Assembly (NCBI RefSeq): GCF_003095655.1
Contig: NZ_CP029151.1
Coordinates: forward strand, 1,797,001-1,861,000
DNA length: 64,000 nt
Direction: 5' to 3'
Source: Dokdonia sp. Dokd-P16
Lineage (GTDB): Bacteria > Bacteroidota > Bacteroidia > Flavobacteriales > Flavobacteriaceae
Positions within the stretch are counted from its first letter, which is position 1. Every line of letters begins with the position of its first letter. Shown piece after piece: positions 51,797 to 61,700 of this stretch. A program made the position numbers and the translations under genes. The notes below the pieces were generated by a model. That model saw only the letters and a list, made by a program, of their open reading frames with translations. It did no database searches and had not been told where the DNA came from.

Positions 51797-53089
51797 ATGA
51801 GTACACAAAAATTGGCAACCAAAGCGTTGCACGCAGGACACGATTATGCAGCAAATGGAGGAACTCGAGCGGTGCCTATCTACCAGAGCACGGCTTATGT
51901 TTTTAAAGATGCAGACCATGCAGCAAACCTATTTAACCTGTCTGAGCCAGGTTTTATTTACACACGTCTCAATAACCCTACAAATGACGTGCTGGAAAAA
52001 CGCCTTACAGAGATAGAGGGCGGACTAGCAGCCGTCGTGACCGCCTCAGGAACTGCGGCAATTAACACTACATTACTTACGTTACTAAAGCAGGGAGATC
52101 ACATTGTAGCTTCTAGTAGTCTTTACGGAGGCACATGGAATCTTCTGAGTGTGACATTACCACGTTTTGGGATTACAACCACTTTTGTAGATCCTTCAGA
52201 TCCTCAAAATTTTGAGAAGGCAGCCCAAGAAAATACGAGAGCTTTCTTTGTAGAGTCATTAGGTAATCCTAAGCTTGACGTATTAGATTTAAAAGGTATT
52301 TCCGCTTTCGCGAAAGCGCACAAAGTCCCTTTCATTGTAGATAACACCGTAGCAACACCAGCGCTACTCAACCCTATCGAGCACGGTGCAGATATCGTGA
52401 TTCACTCACTTACAAAGTATATAAACGGTAACGGTACCGCACTAGGCGGAGTTATTATAGATGCAGGTAAATTTGATTGGAGTAATGGTAAGTTCCCAGA
52501 ATTTACAGAGCCTTCCGCAGGATATCATGGCTTAGTTTACTGGGATGTGATTAAGGAAGCATCGTTTATTGCAAAAGTGCGTATAGAAGGATTGCGTGAT
52601 CATGGTGCCGCTTTGAGTCCATTTAATGCATTCCAAATCTTACAAGGTCTAGAAACACTAGAACTTAGGTTACAGAAACATTCAAAAAATGCCCTTGAAC
52701 TTGCAGAGTGGTTGCAAACTCGTGATGAGGTGGCATGGGTAAATTATCCAGGTCTTGCTTCTAGTAAGTACAACGACCTTGCAAAACAATATTTGCCTAA
52801 AGGACAGAGCGGAATTGTGACCTTTGGTGTAAAAGGAGGTTTTGAGAGTGCAAAAACAATCTCAAATGAAACTAAACTTTTCTCACTGCTAGCAAATATA
52901 GGAGATAGTAAATCGCTTATAATTCACCCTGCAAGTACAACCCATCAACAGCTTAGTGATGAGGATCAAGTAAGCACAGGCGTGACTAAAGATTTAATAC
53001 GTCTTTCTGTAGGTCTTGAGGATATAGCAGATTTAAAAGAAGATCTCGTGGCAGCATTTGCGCGAGTAGATAAAAACGTCTTAGTGTAA
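51797..53089 (+). CDS. metY: O-acetylhomoserine sulfhydrylase (MetY-like)
   Basis: 430 aa, the MetY length. It makes homocysteine from O-acetylhomoserine and sulfide with PLP. N-terminus TKALHAGHDYAANGGTRAVPIYQSTAYVF, PLP Lys in VIHSLTKYINGNG, and C-terminal IIHPASTTHQQLS are all family signatures. A palindrome (52306-52315) is translated as AFAKA. It is the first gene under the SAM-I riboswitch and is followed by a strong terminator-like hairpin before metX, so its level may exceed the rest. Confidence 0.93.
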   Translation: MSTQKLATKALHAGHDYAANGGTRAVPIYQSTAYVFKDADHAANLFNLSEPGFIYTRLNNPTNDVLEKRLTEIEGGLAAVVTASGTAAINTTLLTLLKQGDHIVASSSLYGGTWNLLSVTLPRFGITTTFVDPSDPQNFEKAAQENTRAFFVESLGNPKLDVLDLKGISAFAKAHKVPFIVDNTVATPALLNPIEHGADIVIHSLTKYINGNGTALGGVIIDAGKFDWSNGKFPEFTEPSAGYHGLVYWDVIKEASFIAKVRIEGLRDHGAALSPFNAFQILQGLETLELRLQKHSKNALELAEWLQTRDEVAWVNYPGLASSKYNDLAKQYLPKGQSGIVTFGVKGGFESAKTISNETKLFSLLANIGDSKSLIIHPASTTHQQLSDEDQVSTGVTKDLIRLSVGLEDIADLKEDLVAAFARVDKNVLV

Positions 53090-53115
53090 TTAATCTTAGT
53101 TAATTAATTAGTGCG

Positions 53116-53148
53116 GGAGTCCCCTGTTCATAGGGACTCCCTTTTTTA
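53116..53148 (+). terminator. Rho-independent terminator between metY and metX
   Basis: GGGAGTCCC pairs with GGGACTCCC (53116-53124 with 53134-53142) followed by T6. The downstream genes follow in 15 bp, so it probably lets some transcription through. Confidence 0.85.
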
Positions 53149-53163
53149 ATCTACAGATAGGCT

Positions 53164-54141
53164 ATGCTTTCACACATTGATTTACAAGATTTTAAAACAT
53201 ACTCGGGATACACTTGTCATTTACATGTTACGTATCAATTGTTTGGTGAGCCATTAGGTACAGCGCCTGTCGTGCTCGTAAATCATGCGCTTACGGGAAA
53301 CTCTTCTATAACTGGAGAAAACGGTTGGTGGAGTGATTTGATTGGTAGAAATAAAGCGATTGATACAAGTTGCTATACCATACTTGCGATGGATATTCCT
53401 GGGAATGGTTATGATAATAATCAAAATCATCTAGTGCTTAATTATAAAGCATTTACTAATAGCGATATTGCAAAGGTTCAAATTACATTACTTGAGCATT
53501 TAAATATTAAAAAACTCTTTGCCATAATAGGAGGTTCGCTTGGTGGTCAGATTGCTTGGGAACTTGCAACACAAAGACCTAATCTAGCAGAGCACCTTAT
53601 CCCAATAGCAACGGACTGGAAAGCGACCGACTGGGTCATTGCACAATGCCACATTCAAGATAGTTTATTGAATCATTCTCAGAGACCTATCTATGATGCA
53701 CGCATTCATGCGATGACTTTTTATCGCACGCCTGCCTCTTTTAAAGAAAAATTTAATCGCACCAAAAAAGAAGATTCACTATATAATATTCAAAGTTGGC
53801 TAGATCATCACGGCAAGCGATTGTCAGAACGATTTTCTATTGCTTCTTATAAATTAATGAATCAATTATTGCTTGCGGCAGATATTACAAAGGGTAAACA
53901 AAGCTTCAATGAAGCAGTGAGCCAACTTACAGCAAAAGTGCACCTTGTCGCAATAGATACCGACGGACTTTTTCTAGCAGATGAGATATATGATACACAC
54001 CTTGCGCTGCAAGAAGCGGGAATTACGTCTAGCTATCATGAGATAAATTCCATCCACGGTCACGATGCCTTTTTAATTGAATACGAGCAGCTCGCTGCTA
54101 TCGTACAACCTATTTTTCAAAAACAGTTATGTCACAAATAA
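53164..54141 (+). CDS. metX: Homoserine O-acetyltransferase-like alpha/beta hydrolase
   Basis: 325 aa, shorter than most MetX proteins (about 370). HALTGNSS, GWWSDLIGRNKAIDTSCYTILAMDIPGNGYDN, nucleophile elbow GGSLGGQ and late HGHDAFL (catalytic His) match the MetX pattern. Acetylation of homoserine would feed MetY and is in line with its operon. It overlaps the homoserine dehydrogenase gene by 13 bp. Confidence 0.85.
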   Translation: MLSHIDLQDFKTYSGYTCHLHVTYQLFGEPLGTAPVVLVNHALTGNSSITGENGWWSDLIGRNKAIDTSCYTILAMDIPGNGYDNNQNHLVLNYKAFTNSDIAKVQITLLEHLNIKKLFAIIGGSLGGQIAWELATQRPNLAEHLIPIATDWKATDWVIAQCHIQDSLLNHSQRPIYDARIHAMTFYRTPASFKEKFNRTKKEDSLYNIQSWLDHHGKRLSERFSIASYKLMNQLLLAADITKGKQSFNEAVSQLTAKVHLVAIDTDGLFLADEIYDTHLALQEAGITSSYHEINSIHGHDAFLIEYEQLAAIVQPIFQKQLCHK

Positions 54142-55217
54142 ATATAGTAATCTTTGGGATCGGTAATGTGGGGAGCACGCTTATCACACAGATCACAGAT
54201 TTTAATAAAAAAACAACAAATAGAAAGCTCAACATTTTTTGTATAGCAAATTCTAAGTTGGCGCTATTTAAAGATAACGTCACTTCTGGCTGGAGTTCTA
54301 ATTTTGAGACCGCAGCGCAGCCGTATACGCTTGAAGATATTTACGCTTTCGCGAAAAAGTTAAAGGAGCAAAAAAGTCATGAGCATGAGCAAGAACAAGA
54401 ATTTGTAGCAGTAGATGTAACGGCTAGCGCAACCTTTGCAAATAATTACATAGACCTCGTGGAACATGGTTTTCATATTGTTACAGCAAACAAAGTTGCA
54501 AACACACTGTCATACGATTTCTATAAAAAGTTGAGAGCTTCGCTTACACTTAATAAGAAGAAATTTGGTTACGAAACAAACGTTGGAGCCGGATTACCAA
54601 TTATAGAAACCATTAAAAACCTCTATGAAAGTGGAGAAGAGATCCATAAGATACGAGGAGTCTTTTCTGGATCATTAAGTTACTTGTTCAATAATTTTTC
54701 TAAGGAAGATAAAGACTTTTCAGACATATTATTAGAAGCAGACGCACTTGGACTTACTGAGCCAGACGCAAGAGAAGACCTTTCGGGGAAAGATGTTGCT
54801 CGCAAGTTATTAATACTAAGTAGAGAGATAGGCCTTGCAAAGGAGTTTGGAGATGTAAAAATCCAATCTTTAGTGCCTAAGGAACTTAATGGAAAAACTA
54901 CTTTATCACAGTTTCGCGAAAGCGTAAAAACACTTGACACCATTTTTACAGAGAGTAAAAGGAACCTTGCAAACAATGAGGTGCTACGTCACGTGGGAGA
55001 ACTCAATGTCAAAACGCAAGAACTCGAGGTAAAACTAGTACAAGAATCTAAGTTTACAGCACTAGGTCAAACGCAAGGAGCAGATGCTGTTTTTGAGATT
55101 TATACCGCTTCATATGGTGATCAGCCGCTTGTGATTCAAGGCGCGGGAGCTGGTAAAGCAGTAACGGCAAGAGGTGTTTTAAGCGATATAATTAAGATAA
55201 CGCAAAGCCTCAATTAA
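54129..55217 (+). CDS. hom: Homoserine dehydrogenase
   Basis: 362 aa. The NAD(P) fold opens with NIVIFGIGNVGSTL, then VDVTASATFANNY, HIVTANKVANTLSYD, and YETNVGAGLPIIETIKNL with IRGVFSGSLSYLFN, the C-terminal domain of the ThrA/Hom family. It reduces aspartate semialdehyde to homoserine. It is a single-function enzyme; an aspartokinase part is absent. Two palindromes are translated inside it (AFAKK at 54347-54356 and QFRES at 54912-54921). Its stop overlaps the next gene as TAATG. Confidence 0.92.
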   Translation: MSQINIVIFGIGNVGSTLITQITDFNKKTTNRKLNIFCIANSKLALFKDNVTSGWSSNFETAAQPYTLEDIYAFAKKLKEQKSHEHEQEQEFVAVDVTASATFANNYIDLVEHGFHIVTANKVANTLSYDFYKKLRASLTLNKKKFGYETNVGAGLPIIETIKNLYESGEEIHKIRGVFSGSLSYLFNNFSKEDKDFSDILLEADALGLTEPDAREDLSGKDVARKLLILSREIGLAKEFGDVKIQSLVPKELNGKTTLSQFRESVKTLDTIFTESKRNLANNEVLRHVGELNVKTQELEVKLVQESKFTALGQTQGADAVFEIYTASYGDQPLVIQGAGAGKAVTARGVLSDIIKITQSLN

Positions 55218-56389
55218 TGAGCAAGCATCACCCAGAAACACTTGCCATACGCACGCAGCTTGAGCGCTCTGTGCATCAAGAGCATGCCGCGCCGGTATAT
55301 CTCACTTCGAGTTTTGTGTTTGATAGCGCCGAAGAAATGAGAGCCTCTTTTGCCGAAGAAAAAAAGCGCAACATCTACAGCCGTTACACAAACCCTAACT
55401 GTGCAGAGCTGGTGGAAAAAATCTGTTTGCTAGAAGGCGCAGAGCAAGGCGTGACTTTTGCAACTGGGATGAGTGCTATCTTTAGCACGTTTGCCGCCTT
55501 ACTTGATAGTGGTGATCATATACTTTCGGCGAGAGCGATTTTTGGGAATACGCACACATTATTTACAAAACACCTACCTAAATGGGGAATCACTCATACC
55601 TACTTTGATATTACTGAGCTAGACGAAATCTCCTCAAAAATAAAGCCTAACACAAAAATCATATATGTAGAGTCTCCTACAAATCCGGCTACAGAAATTG
55701 CAGACTTAGAACGTCTGGGAGCGCTTGCGCAAAAGCATAATCTCATATTTATAGTAGATAATTGTTTTGCAACACCGTATCTACAGCAGCCTATACACTA
55801 TGGAGCCGACCTTGTAATACATTCTGCAACAAAATTACTGGATGGTCAGGGACGCACCATGGGAGGAATCACCGTGGGAAGTGCGCAATTAGTAGATACA
55901 ATATATCGATTTGCAAGGGCAACGGGACCTGCATTATCTCCATTTAATGCGTGGACAATTTCAAAAAGTCTTGAGACACTAGCGGTACGCGTGGAGCGTC
56001 ATTGTGACAATGCTCACGAGCTCGCTATGTCCCTCGAATCTCACGGTAAAGTCAAGCAGGTGCGCTACCCATTTTTGCCATCGCATCCGCAGTATGAACT
56101 TGCTCAAAAGCAAATGAAAGCTGGTGGAAATATTGTCACCATTGAGATACACGGAGGTTTAGAAAAAGGACGTGACTTTCTGGATGCTATCACAATGTGT
56201 TCCCTCACGGCAAATCTGGGAGACACTAGAACAATCGTAAGTCATCCTGCAAGTACAACTCATGGAAAATTGTCAAAAGACGAGCGTGAAGCCGTAGGAA
56301 TCACAGATGGATTAATCCGTATTTCTGTGGGTCTAGAACATATTGAAGATATTAAAAGTGACATTTTTCAAGCTCTTAATCAATTATGA
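55217..56389 (+). CDS. metZ: Cys/Met-metabolism PLP enzyme (MetZ-like sulfhydrylase)
   Basis: 390 aa. Cystathionine gamma-synthase/O-succinylhomoserine sulfhydrylase type: TLAIRTQLERSVHQEHAAPVYLTSSFVF, YSRYTNPNCAELVEKICLLEGAE, PLP Lys in VIHSATKLLDGQG and IVSHPASTTHGKLS. It sits in the same operon as metY, so two homocysteine-forming enzymes may be present, one perhaps with a different acyl group or sulfur donor. Starts one base inside the hom stop. Confidence 0.87.
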   Translation: MSKHHPETLAIRTQLERSVHQEHAAPVYLTSSFVFDSAEEMRASFAEEKKRNIYSRYTNPNCAELVEKICLLEGAEQGVTFATGMSAIFSTFAALLDSGDHILSARAIFGNTHTLFTKHLPKWGITHTYFDITELDEISSKIKPNTKIIYVESPTNPATEIADLERLGALAQKHNLIFIVDNCFATPYLQQPIHYGADLVIHSATKLLDGQGRTMGGITVGSAQLVDTIYRFARATGPALSPFNAWTISKSLETLAVRVERHCDNAHELAMSLESHGKVKQVRYPFLPSHPQYELAQKQMKAGGNIVTIEIHGGLEKGRDFLDAITMCSLTANLGDTRTIVSHPASTTHGKLSKDEREAVGITDGLIRISVGLEHIEDIKSDIFQALNQL

Positions 56390-57384
56390 AAAGCCAACTC
56401 ACATGCGCATTAGAAGAAAGAATCTTGGTTCTTGATGGAGCTATGGGAACTATGCTGCAAGCATATAACTTCTCTGAAGAAGATTTTAGAGGAGAGCGCT
56501 TTAAGGATTTTCACCTCTCTGTAAAAGGAAATAACGATATGCTGTCACTTACACAGCCTGCTGCGATTGCAGATGTGCATCGCAAGTATTTTGAAGCAGG
56601 AGCAGATATTGTGGAGACTAACACCTTCTCAAGTACCACCATCGCAATGGCAGATTATGAGATGGAGGAGTACGTGTATGATTTAAATTACGCTTCCGCG
56701 AAAATTGCTAAGGAAGTTGCTCAGTCTTTTACAGAAAAAGAACCGCACAAACCAAGATTTGTAGCAGGAAGTATAGGGCCTACAAACAAAACAGCAAGCA
56801 TGTCTCCAGATGTAAATGATCCAGGATTTCGTGCAGTGAGCTTTGAAGAACTCAGAGTAGCTTATAAACAACAAGTAGAAGCCTTACTAGACGGAGGTGT
56901 GGATATGTTGCTTGTAGAAACGGTGTTTGATACCCTTAATGCAAAAGCTTGTCTTTTTGCAATAGAGGAAGTAAAAGAAGAACGGAACTCAGACATACCA
57001 ATTATGGTGAGTGGTACGATTACAGATGCATCTGGACGCACGCTTTCTGGGCAAACGGCAGAAGCTTTTTTGATTTCTATCTCTCACATTCCACTACTTA
57101 GTGTTGGTTTTAATTGTGCGCTAGGAGCTTCTCAATTACAACCGCATCTAGAAGCAATAGCAAATGTTACTAGCTACGGGATTTCTGCTCATCCCAATGC
57201 TGGCTTGCCTAATGCCTTTGGTGAGTATGATGAAACACCAGAACAAATGGCGACGCAGATTAAAAAATATATCGACAAAGATCTTGTGAATATAGTGGGT
57301 GGTTGTTGTGGCACTACACCTGCTCACATTAAAGCTATTGCTCAACTTGTAAAAGGAGTGACTCCACGATCAATAACCTTATAA
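56386..57384 (+). CDS. Methionine synthase, N-terminal homocysteine-binding part (split MetH)
   Basis: 332 aa comprising only the homocysteine S-methyltransferase barrel. [13 protein letters not shown] begins it and the zinc ligands are Cys244 in GFNCA and Cys307/Cys308 in GGCCGTT. In most bacteria this is fused to the rest of MetH, while here the next gene supplies the pterin, cobalamin and activation domains. A variant palindrome with one altered base is near 56691. Overlaps metZ by 4 bp. Confidence 0.93.
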   Translation: MKSQLTCALEERILVLDGAMGTMLQAYNFSEEDFRGERFKDFHLSVKGNNDMLSLTQPAAIADVHRKYFEAGADIVETNTFSSTTIAMADYEMEEYVYDLNYASAKIAKEVAQSFTEKEPHKPRFVAGSIGPTNKTASMSPDVNDPGFRAVSFEELRVAYKQQVEALLDGGVDMLLVETVFDTLNAKACLFAIEEVKEERNSDIPIMVSGTITDASGRTLSGQTAEAFLISISHIPLLSVGFNCALGASQLQPHLEAIANVTSYGISAHPNAGLPNAFGEYDETPEQMATQIKKYIDKDLVNIVGGCCGTTPAHIKAIAQLVKGVTPRSITL

Positions 57385-60113
57385 TGAATACTACACCCAG
57401 ATATATGCGCCTTTCAGGTTTAGAGCCACTAATAATTACTTCAGAAAGTAATTTTATAAATGTGGGTGAACGTACAAATGTGGCGGGTTCAAAGAAATTT
57501 TTGCGGCTTATAAAAGAAGAGAAATTTGACGAGGCACTATCTGTCGCTAGAGATCAAGTAGAAAATGGCGCTCAAATTATAGATATCAATATGGACGACG
57601 GCCTTATTGATGGAAAGGAGGCGATGGTTAGGTTTTTAAACCTAGTCATTGCAGAGCCAGACATCTCTCGTGTTCCTATAATGATAGACAGTTCAAAGTG
57701 GGAAATCATAGAAGCTGGTCTTCAAGTCGTACAAGGGAAGTGCGTAGTAAATTCTATAAGTCTTAAAGAGGGTGAGACGCAATTTATAGAGCAAGCAAAA
57801 AAAATAAAACGATACGGTGCTGCCGTAGTGGTTATGGCTTTTGATGAGGTGGGACAGGCAGATAATTATAAGCGTCGTATTGAGATTTCAAAACGTAGTT
57901 ACGAGATTTTGGTTAATGAAGTCAATTTCCTGCCAGAAGACATCATTTTTGATCTTAATATTTTTCCAGTGGCGACGGGAATGGACGAGCATAAACGCAA
58001 TGCGTTAGATTTTATAGAAGGCACGCGATGGGTAAGAGATAATTTACCTCATTGTTCTGTAAGTGGTGGGGTGAGTAATGTTTCTTTTAGTTTTAGAGGT
58101 AACAACGCAGTGCGCGAGGCAATGCATTCTGTGTTTTTATATCATGCGATAAAGGCCGGGATGAATATAGGTATTGTAAACCCTGCTATGCTGGAGATTT
58201 ACGATAACATTCCAGAAGATTTATTGGTGCGTGTAGAAGATGTAATTCTCAATAGAAGAGATGATGCAACAGAACGACTACTAGCATTTGCAGAAACTGT
58301 AGGTCAAAAAGAAATTACAGAAAAGGAGACGGAAGCCTGGAGAACAGAAGATATCCAAAGTCGTATCACCAGAGCACTTGTAAAAGGAATAGATGCCTAC
58401 ATTCTAGAAGATGTAGAAGAAGCCCGCTTATCTGTCGATGCTCCTATTAAAGTGATAGAAGGTCACTTAATGAGTGGGATGAACGTAGTAGGAGACTTGT
58501 TTGGAAGTGGGAAGATGTTTTTGCCTCAGGTGGTTAAATCGGCCAGGGTAATGAAGAAAGCCGTTGCCTACTTGTTACCTTTTATAGAGGAAGAGAAACT
58601 TAAAAATGGAACTTCTGGCAGTAATCAAAGTGCGGGTAAAATCCTCATGGCTACCGTAAAAGGTGATGTACATGACATAGGTAAGAATATTGTTTCTGTA
58701 GTGCTTGCTTGCAATAATTATGAGATTATCGACCTAGGTGTGATGGTCTCACCAGAAAAAATCATCCACACAGCCATTGCTGAAAATGTAGATGTAATAG
58801 GGCTTAGTGGTTTGATTACGCCTAGTCTTGATGAGATGGTATATCTAGCTAAAGAGTTGCAACGTCTAGATATTAAAATTCCAGTGTTAATAGGCGGTGC
58901 AACCACGAGCAAAGCACACACCGCTGTAAAAATTGATACTCATTATAACAATGCGGTGGTACACGTAAATGATGCAAGTAGAGCAGTAACTATTGTAGGT
59001 GATTTATTAAAGAAAGACTCAAGTATTCTTTTTAAAGATCAATTAAAAAATGAGTATGCACGCTTTCGCGAAAATTTTAACTCAAGACAACGCATTAAGG
59101 AATACGTGACGATTGAGCAGGCGAGAGCAAATAAATTAGAAATAACTTTTAAAGCCGAAGATATTGTCGCTCCAAAAGAACTAGGTGTACAAGTGATTGA
59201 ACATTTAGACCTGAAGAAACTGATGCCTTTTATAGATTGGAGTCCGTTTTTTAGAAGTTGGGATTTACATGGTAAGTATCCAGAAATTTTGACAGATGAG
59301 GTGGTGGGAACACAAGCCAGCGAACTATTTGCAGACGCACAACAAATGCTCCAGCAAATTATTGACGAGAAGTGGCTCACTGCAAAGGCAACTTTTGGGC
59401 TGTTTAAAGCAAACGCAAATAACCAAGATGATATTGTAATTCCCCCAACCCCCGAAGGGAGCTTTGAGCAAGATGATAAAAAGTCTCCTTTCGAAGCTGG
59501 AGGAGTCATTTTCCGAACGTTACGCCAGCAATCCAAAAAGGCAGCAGGAAAGCCAAATATTTCACTATCAGATTTTATAGCTCCGCTTGAAAGTGGTATT
59601 CAAGATTATATAGGCGCCTTTTGTGTTACGACAGGATTTGGAACAGCCGAAAAAGCAAAAGAGTTTGAAGAAGCCCTAGATGACTATAGTGCCATCATGA
59701 TTAAAGCACTTGCAGACAGACTCGCCGAAGCCTTTGCCGAGTGTTTACACAAGGAAGTGCGTACAACATACTGGGGATATGCTAACAAAGAAGCGCTAGC
59801 CAATACAGATCTAATTAAAGAAAAATACCAAGGAATACGTCCAGCGCCAGGTTATCCGGCTTGTCCAGATCACCTTGAGAAAGAGACTATTTGGAAGTTG
59901 CTTGGTGTGGAAGAGTCAATAGGTGTTTCACTTACCGAAAGTTTGGCAATGTGGCCTGCGGCAAGTGTAAGTGGTTATTATTTTGGGCATCCTGAGGCAA
60001 GGTATTTCGGGCTAGGAAAAATAAAAGAAGATCAAGTAAAGGACTATGCGAGCCGTAAAAATATTGCTTTCGCGAAAGCGGAAAAATGGCTCACCCCAAA
60101 TATAGCAGAGTAG
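57384..60113 (+). CDS. metH: Methionine synthase, pterin-, cobalamin- and activation-domain part (split MetH)
   Basis: 909 aa. Order: pterin-binding domain (about 15-280, [25 protein letters not shown]), cobalamin cap and binding domains with GDVHDIG whose His430 is the lower cobalt ligand, then the activation domain (about 570-909) with [15 protein letters not shown] and [20 protein letters not shown]. It works with the preceding short gene to remethylate homocysteine with methyl-cobalamin. Two palindromes lie in the gene (59064-59073 RFREN, 60068-60077 AFAKA). The start overlaps the previous stop by one base. Confidence 0.94.
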   Translation: MNTTPRYMRLSGLEPLIITSESNFINVGERTNVAGSKKFLRLIKEEKFDEALSVARDQVENGAQIIDINMDDGLIDGKEAMVRFLNLVIAEPDISRVPIMIDSSKWEIIEAGLQVVQGKCVVNSISLKEGETQFIEQAKKIKRYGAAVVVMAFDEVGQADNYKRRIEISKRSYEILVNEVNFLPEDIIFDLNIFPVATGMDEHKRNALDFIEGTRWVRDNLPHCSVSGGVSNVSFSFRGNNAVREAMHSVFLYHAIKAGMNIGIVNPAMLEIYDNIPEDLLVRVEDVILNRRDDATERLLAFAETVGQKEITEKETEAWRTEDIQSRITRALVKGIDAYILEDVEEARLSVDAPIKVIEGHLMSGMNVVGDLFGSGKMFLPQVVKSARVMKKAVAYLLPFIEEEKLKNGTSGSNQSAGKILMATVKGDVHDIGKNIVSVVLACNNYEIIDLGVMVSPEKIIHTAIAENVDVIGLSGLITPSLDEMVYLAKELQRLDIKIPVLIGGATTSKAHTAVKIDTHYNNAVVHVNDASRAVTIVGDLLKKDSSILFKDQLKNEYARFRENFNSRQRIKEYVTIEQARANKLEITFKAEDIVAPKELGVQVIEHLDLKKLMPFIDWSPFFRSWDLHGKYPEILTDEVVGTQASELFADAQQMLQQIIDEKWLTAKATFGLFKANANNQDDIVIPPTPEGSFEQDDKKSPFEAGGVIFRTLRQQSKKAAGKPNISLSDFIAPLESGIQDYIGAFCVTTGFGTAEKAKEFEEALDDYSAIMIKALADRLAEAFAECLHKEVRTTYWGYANKEALANTDLIKEKYQGIRPAPGYPACPDHLEKETIWKLLGVEESIGVSLTESLAMWPAASVSGYYFGHPEARYFGLGKIKEDQVKDYASRKNIAFAKAEKWLTPNIAE

Positions 60114-60116
60114 ATT

Positions 60117-61082
60117 ATGACAAAAGTAAGAGACCACATAGCAAAGGCAATAGAAGAGAAGAGAACCGATTTTTCATTTGAAATATTGCCGCCTCTTAAG
60201 GGCCAAAATATCAATACCATTTTTGATAACATAGATCCGCTTATGGAATTTAAGCCTCCTTTTATAGATGTAACCTACCATCGTGAGGAATACATTTATA
60301 AAGAGCGAGAAGATGGATTGCTAGAGAAAAAGGTGGTGCGAAAACGCCCAGGAACAGTGGGGATTTGTGCAGCAATCCAAAACCGCTATCAGGTAGATGC
60401 AGTGCCGCACGTACTTTGCGGAGGTTTTTCTAAAGAAGATACTGAGAATTTTTTGATAGATATGGATTTTCTAGGTATTGAAAACGTGATGGCTTTACGT
60501 GGTGATGCAGTTAAGAGTGAAACTTACTACAAGCCCAATAAAAATGGAAATATCTATGCACAAGACCTCGTAGAGCAAATTATAGACTTAAATAATGGCA
60601 CCTACCTAGATGAAGATTTGCAGAATAGCGCCAAAACAGATTTTTGCATAGGAGTAGCGGGTTATCCGGAAAAGCACCTAGAAGCTCCAAGTCTAGAAAG
60701 TGATATTCATTTTTTAAAGAAAAAGTTAGAAGCTGGGGCCTGTTATGTGGTAACTCAAATGTTTTTTGATAATCAGAAGTACTTTGACTTTGTAGATAAG
60801 TGTAGAGCCGCAGGTATTACAAAACCTATTATACCAGGTCTCAAGCCGCTGGCGACAAAGAAGCAACTCAATTTAATTCCGCAACGCTTTAGTGTAGATG
60901 TTCCAGATGCATTAGTGATGGAAGTTGTAAACGCAAAAGATGCTGCAGCCATTCGGCAAGTAGGGATAGAGTGGTGTATCCAGCAAAGTAAGGAGCTCAA
61001 AGCCGCAGGAGTCCCCGTGCTTCATTACTATTCTATGGGTAAAAGTGATAATATTAGACAGATAGCAGCGGCTGTTTTCTAA
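60117..61082 (+). CDS. metF: Methylenetetrahydrofolate reductase
   Basis: 321 aa. FSFEILPPLKGQNINTIFDNIDPLMEFKPPFIDVTYH (family N-terminus), HVLCGGFSKEDTENFL, NVMALRGDAV, GVAGYPEKH and VVTQMFFDNQKYFDF are all MetF features. It reduces methylene-THF to methyl-THF, the methyl donor for MetH, so it closes the operon well. 3 bp after metH. Convergent with a secreted protein gene. Confidence 0.95.
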   Translation: MTKVRDHIAKAIEEKRTDFSFEILPPLKGQNINTIFDNIDPLMEFKPPFIDVTYHREEYIYKEREDGLLEKKVVRKRPGTVGICAAIQNRYQVDAVPHVLCGGFSKEDTENFLIDMDFLGIENVMALRGDAVKSETYYKPNKNGNIYAQDLVEQIIDLNNGTYLDEDLQNSAKTDFCIGVAGYPEKHLEAPSLESDIHFLKKKLEAGACYVVTQMFFDNQKYFDFVDKCRAAGITKPIIPGLKPLATKKQLNLIPQRFSVDVPDALVMEVVNAKDAAAIRQVGIEWCIQQSKELKAAGVPVLHYYSMGKSDNIRQIAAAVF

Positions 61083-61104
61083 GTTATGGTGTTAAAAGTT
61101 GCCA

Positions 61105-61674
61105 TTAGTTTACAACAATAGTGGCAGTACAAGTGCTTGGACTTCCATCTAGCGTGATGGTAAACGCATCTGTTTGGTTTGTTATAGGAGTGCCAGAGGC
61201 AGCTAGTGTAATGGTATTCATTCCCAAATTAGGAAAGATGCCTGTAGCACTAAAGCTATAGCCATTGGTGGTATTTGTACTTATCATATAGGATGCTATA
61301 ACTTTAACAAGCACATCAATAGTGATGGTGTTAGTCGTGTTAAGAGAATTACCACTTGTGTAAGTACCATTTATAATGGTTGATGCACATTCTAGGGTGT
61401 TCTCACCACGTTCGGCAAGGCAGGTAGACCATGAAGTTCCCTTGTAGTATTGAAAACAATGATCATCACTATTATATATAAAGAGTCCAGCTGTAGGTGA
61501 GGCTATTGCGTCACGCTCTTGGGTGGTTAATGCAGGGAGTAGGACTCCTTTGTCTTTAGATACTATATCTAGCGCAGCAGATGGGTCTGGAGATGTGGTG
61601 TTAATGCCTATTTGAGTAAAGCTTATGGTAGACCATAACAATGATATGATGAATGTGAAGGTAGTTTTTGACAT
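61105..61674 (-). CDS. Secreted protein with GINTT..PDPSAALDI N-domain
   Basis: 189 aa, signal peptide ending SFTQ. N-terminal segment GINTTSPDPSAALDIVSKDKGVLLPALTTQERDAIASPTAGLFIYNSDDHCFQYYKGTSWSTC is a widespread Bacteroidetes surface/fibre-like motif. The rest is beta-rich with low complexity Thr/Asn/Ser. It is a shorter paralogue of the neighbouring gene 26 bp upstream, without its C-terminal domain. Function unknown. Confidence 0.72.
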   Translation of the reverse strand: MSKTTFTFIISLLWSTISFTQIGINTTSPDPSAALDIVSKDKGVLLPALTTQERDAIASPTAGLFIYNSDDHCFQYYKGTSWSTCLAERGENTLECASTIINGTYTSGNSLNTTNTITIDVLVKVIASYMISTNTTNGYSFSATGIFPNLGMNTITLAASGTPITNQTDAFTITLDGSPSTCTATIVVN

Positions 61675-61700
61675 GTTCTAAATTTTAGCAGACGGCATCA

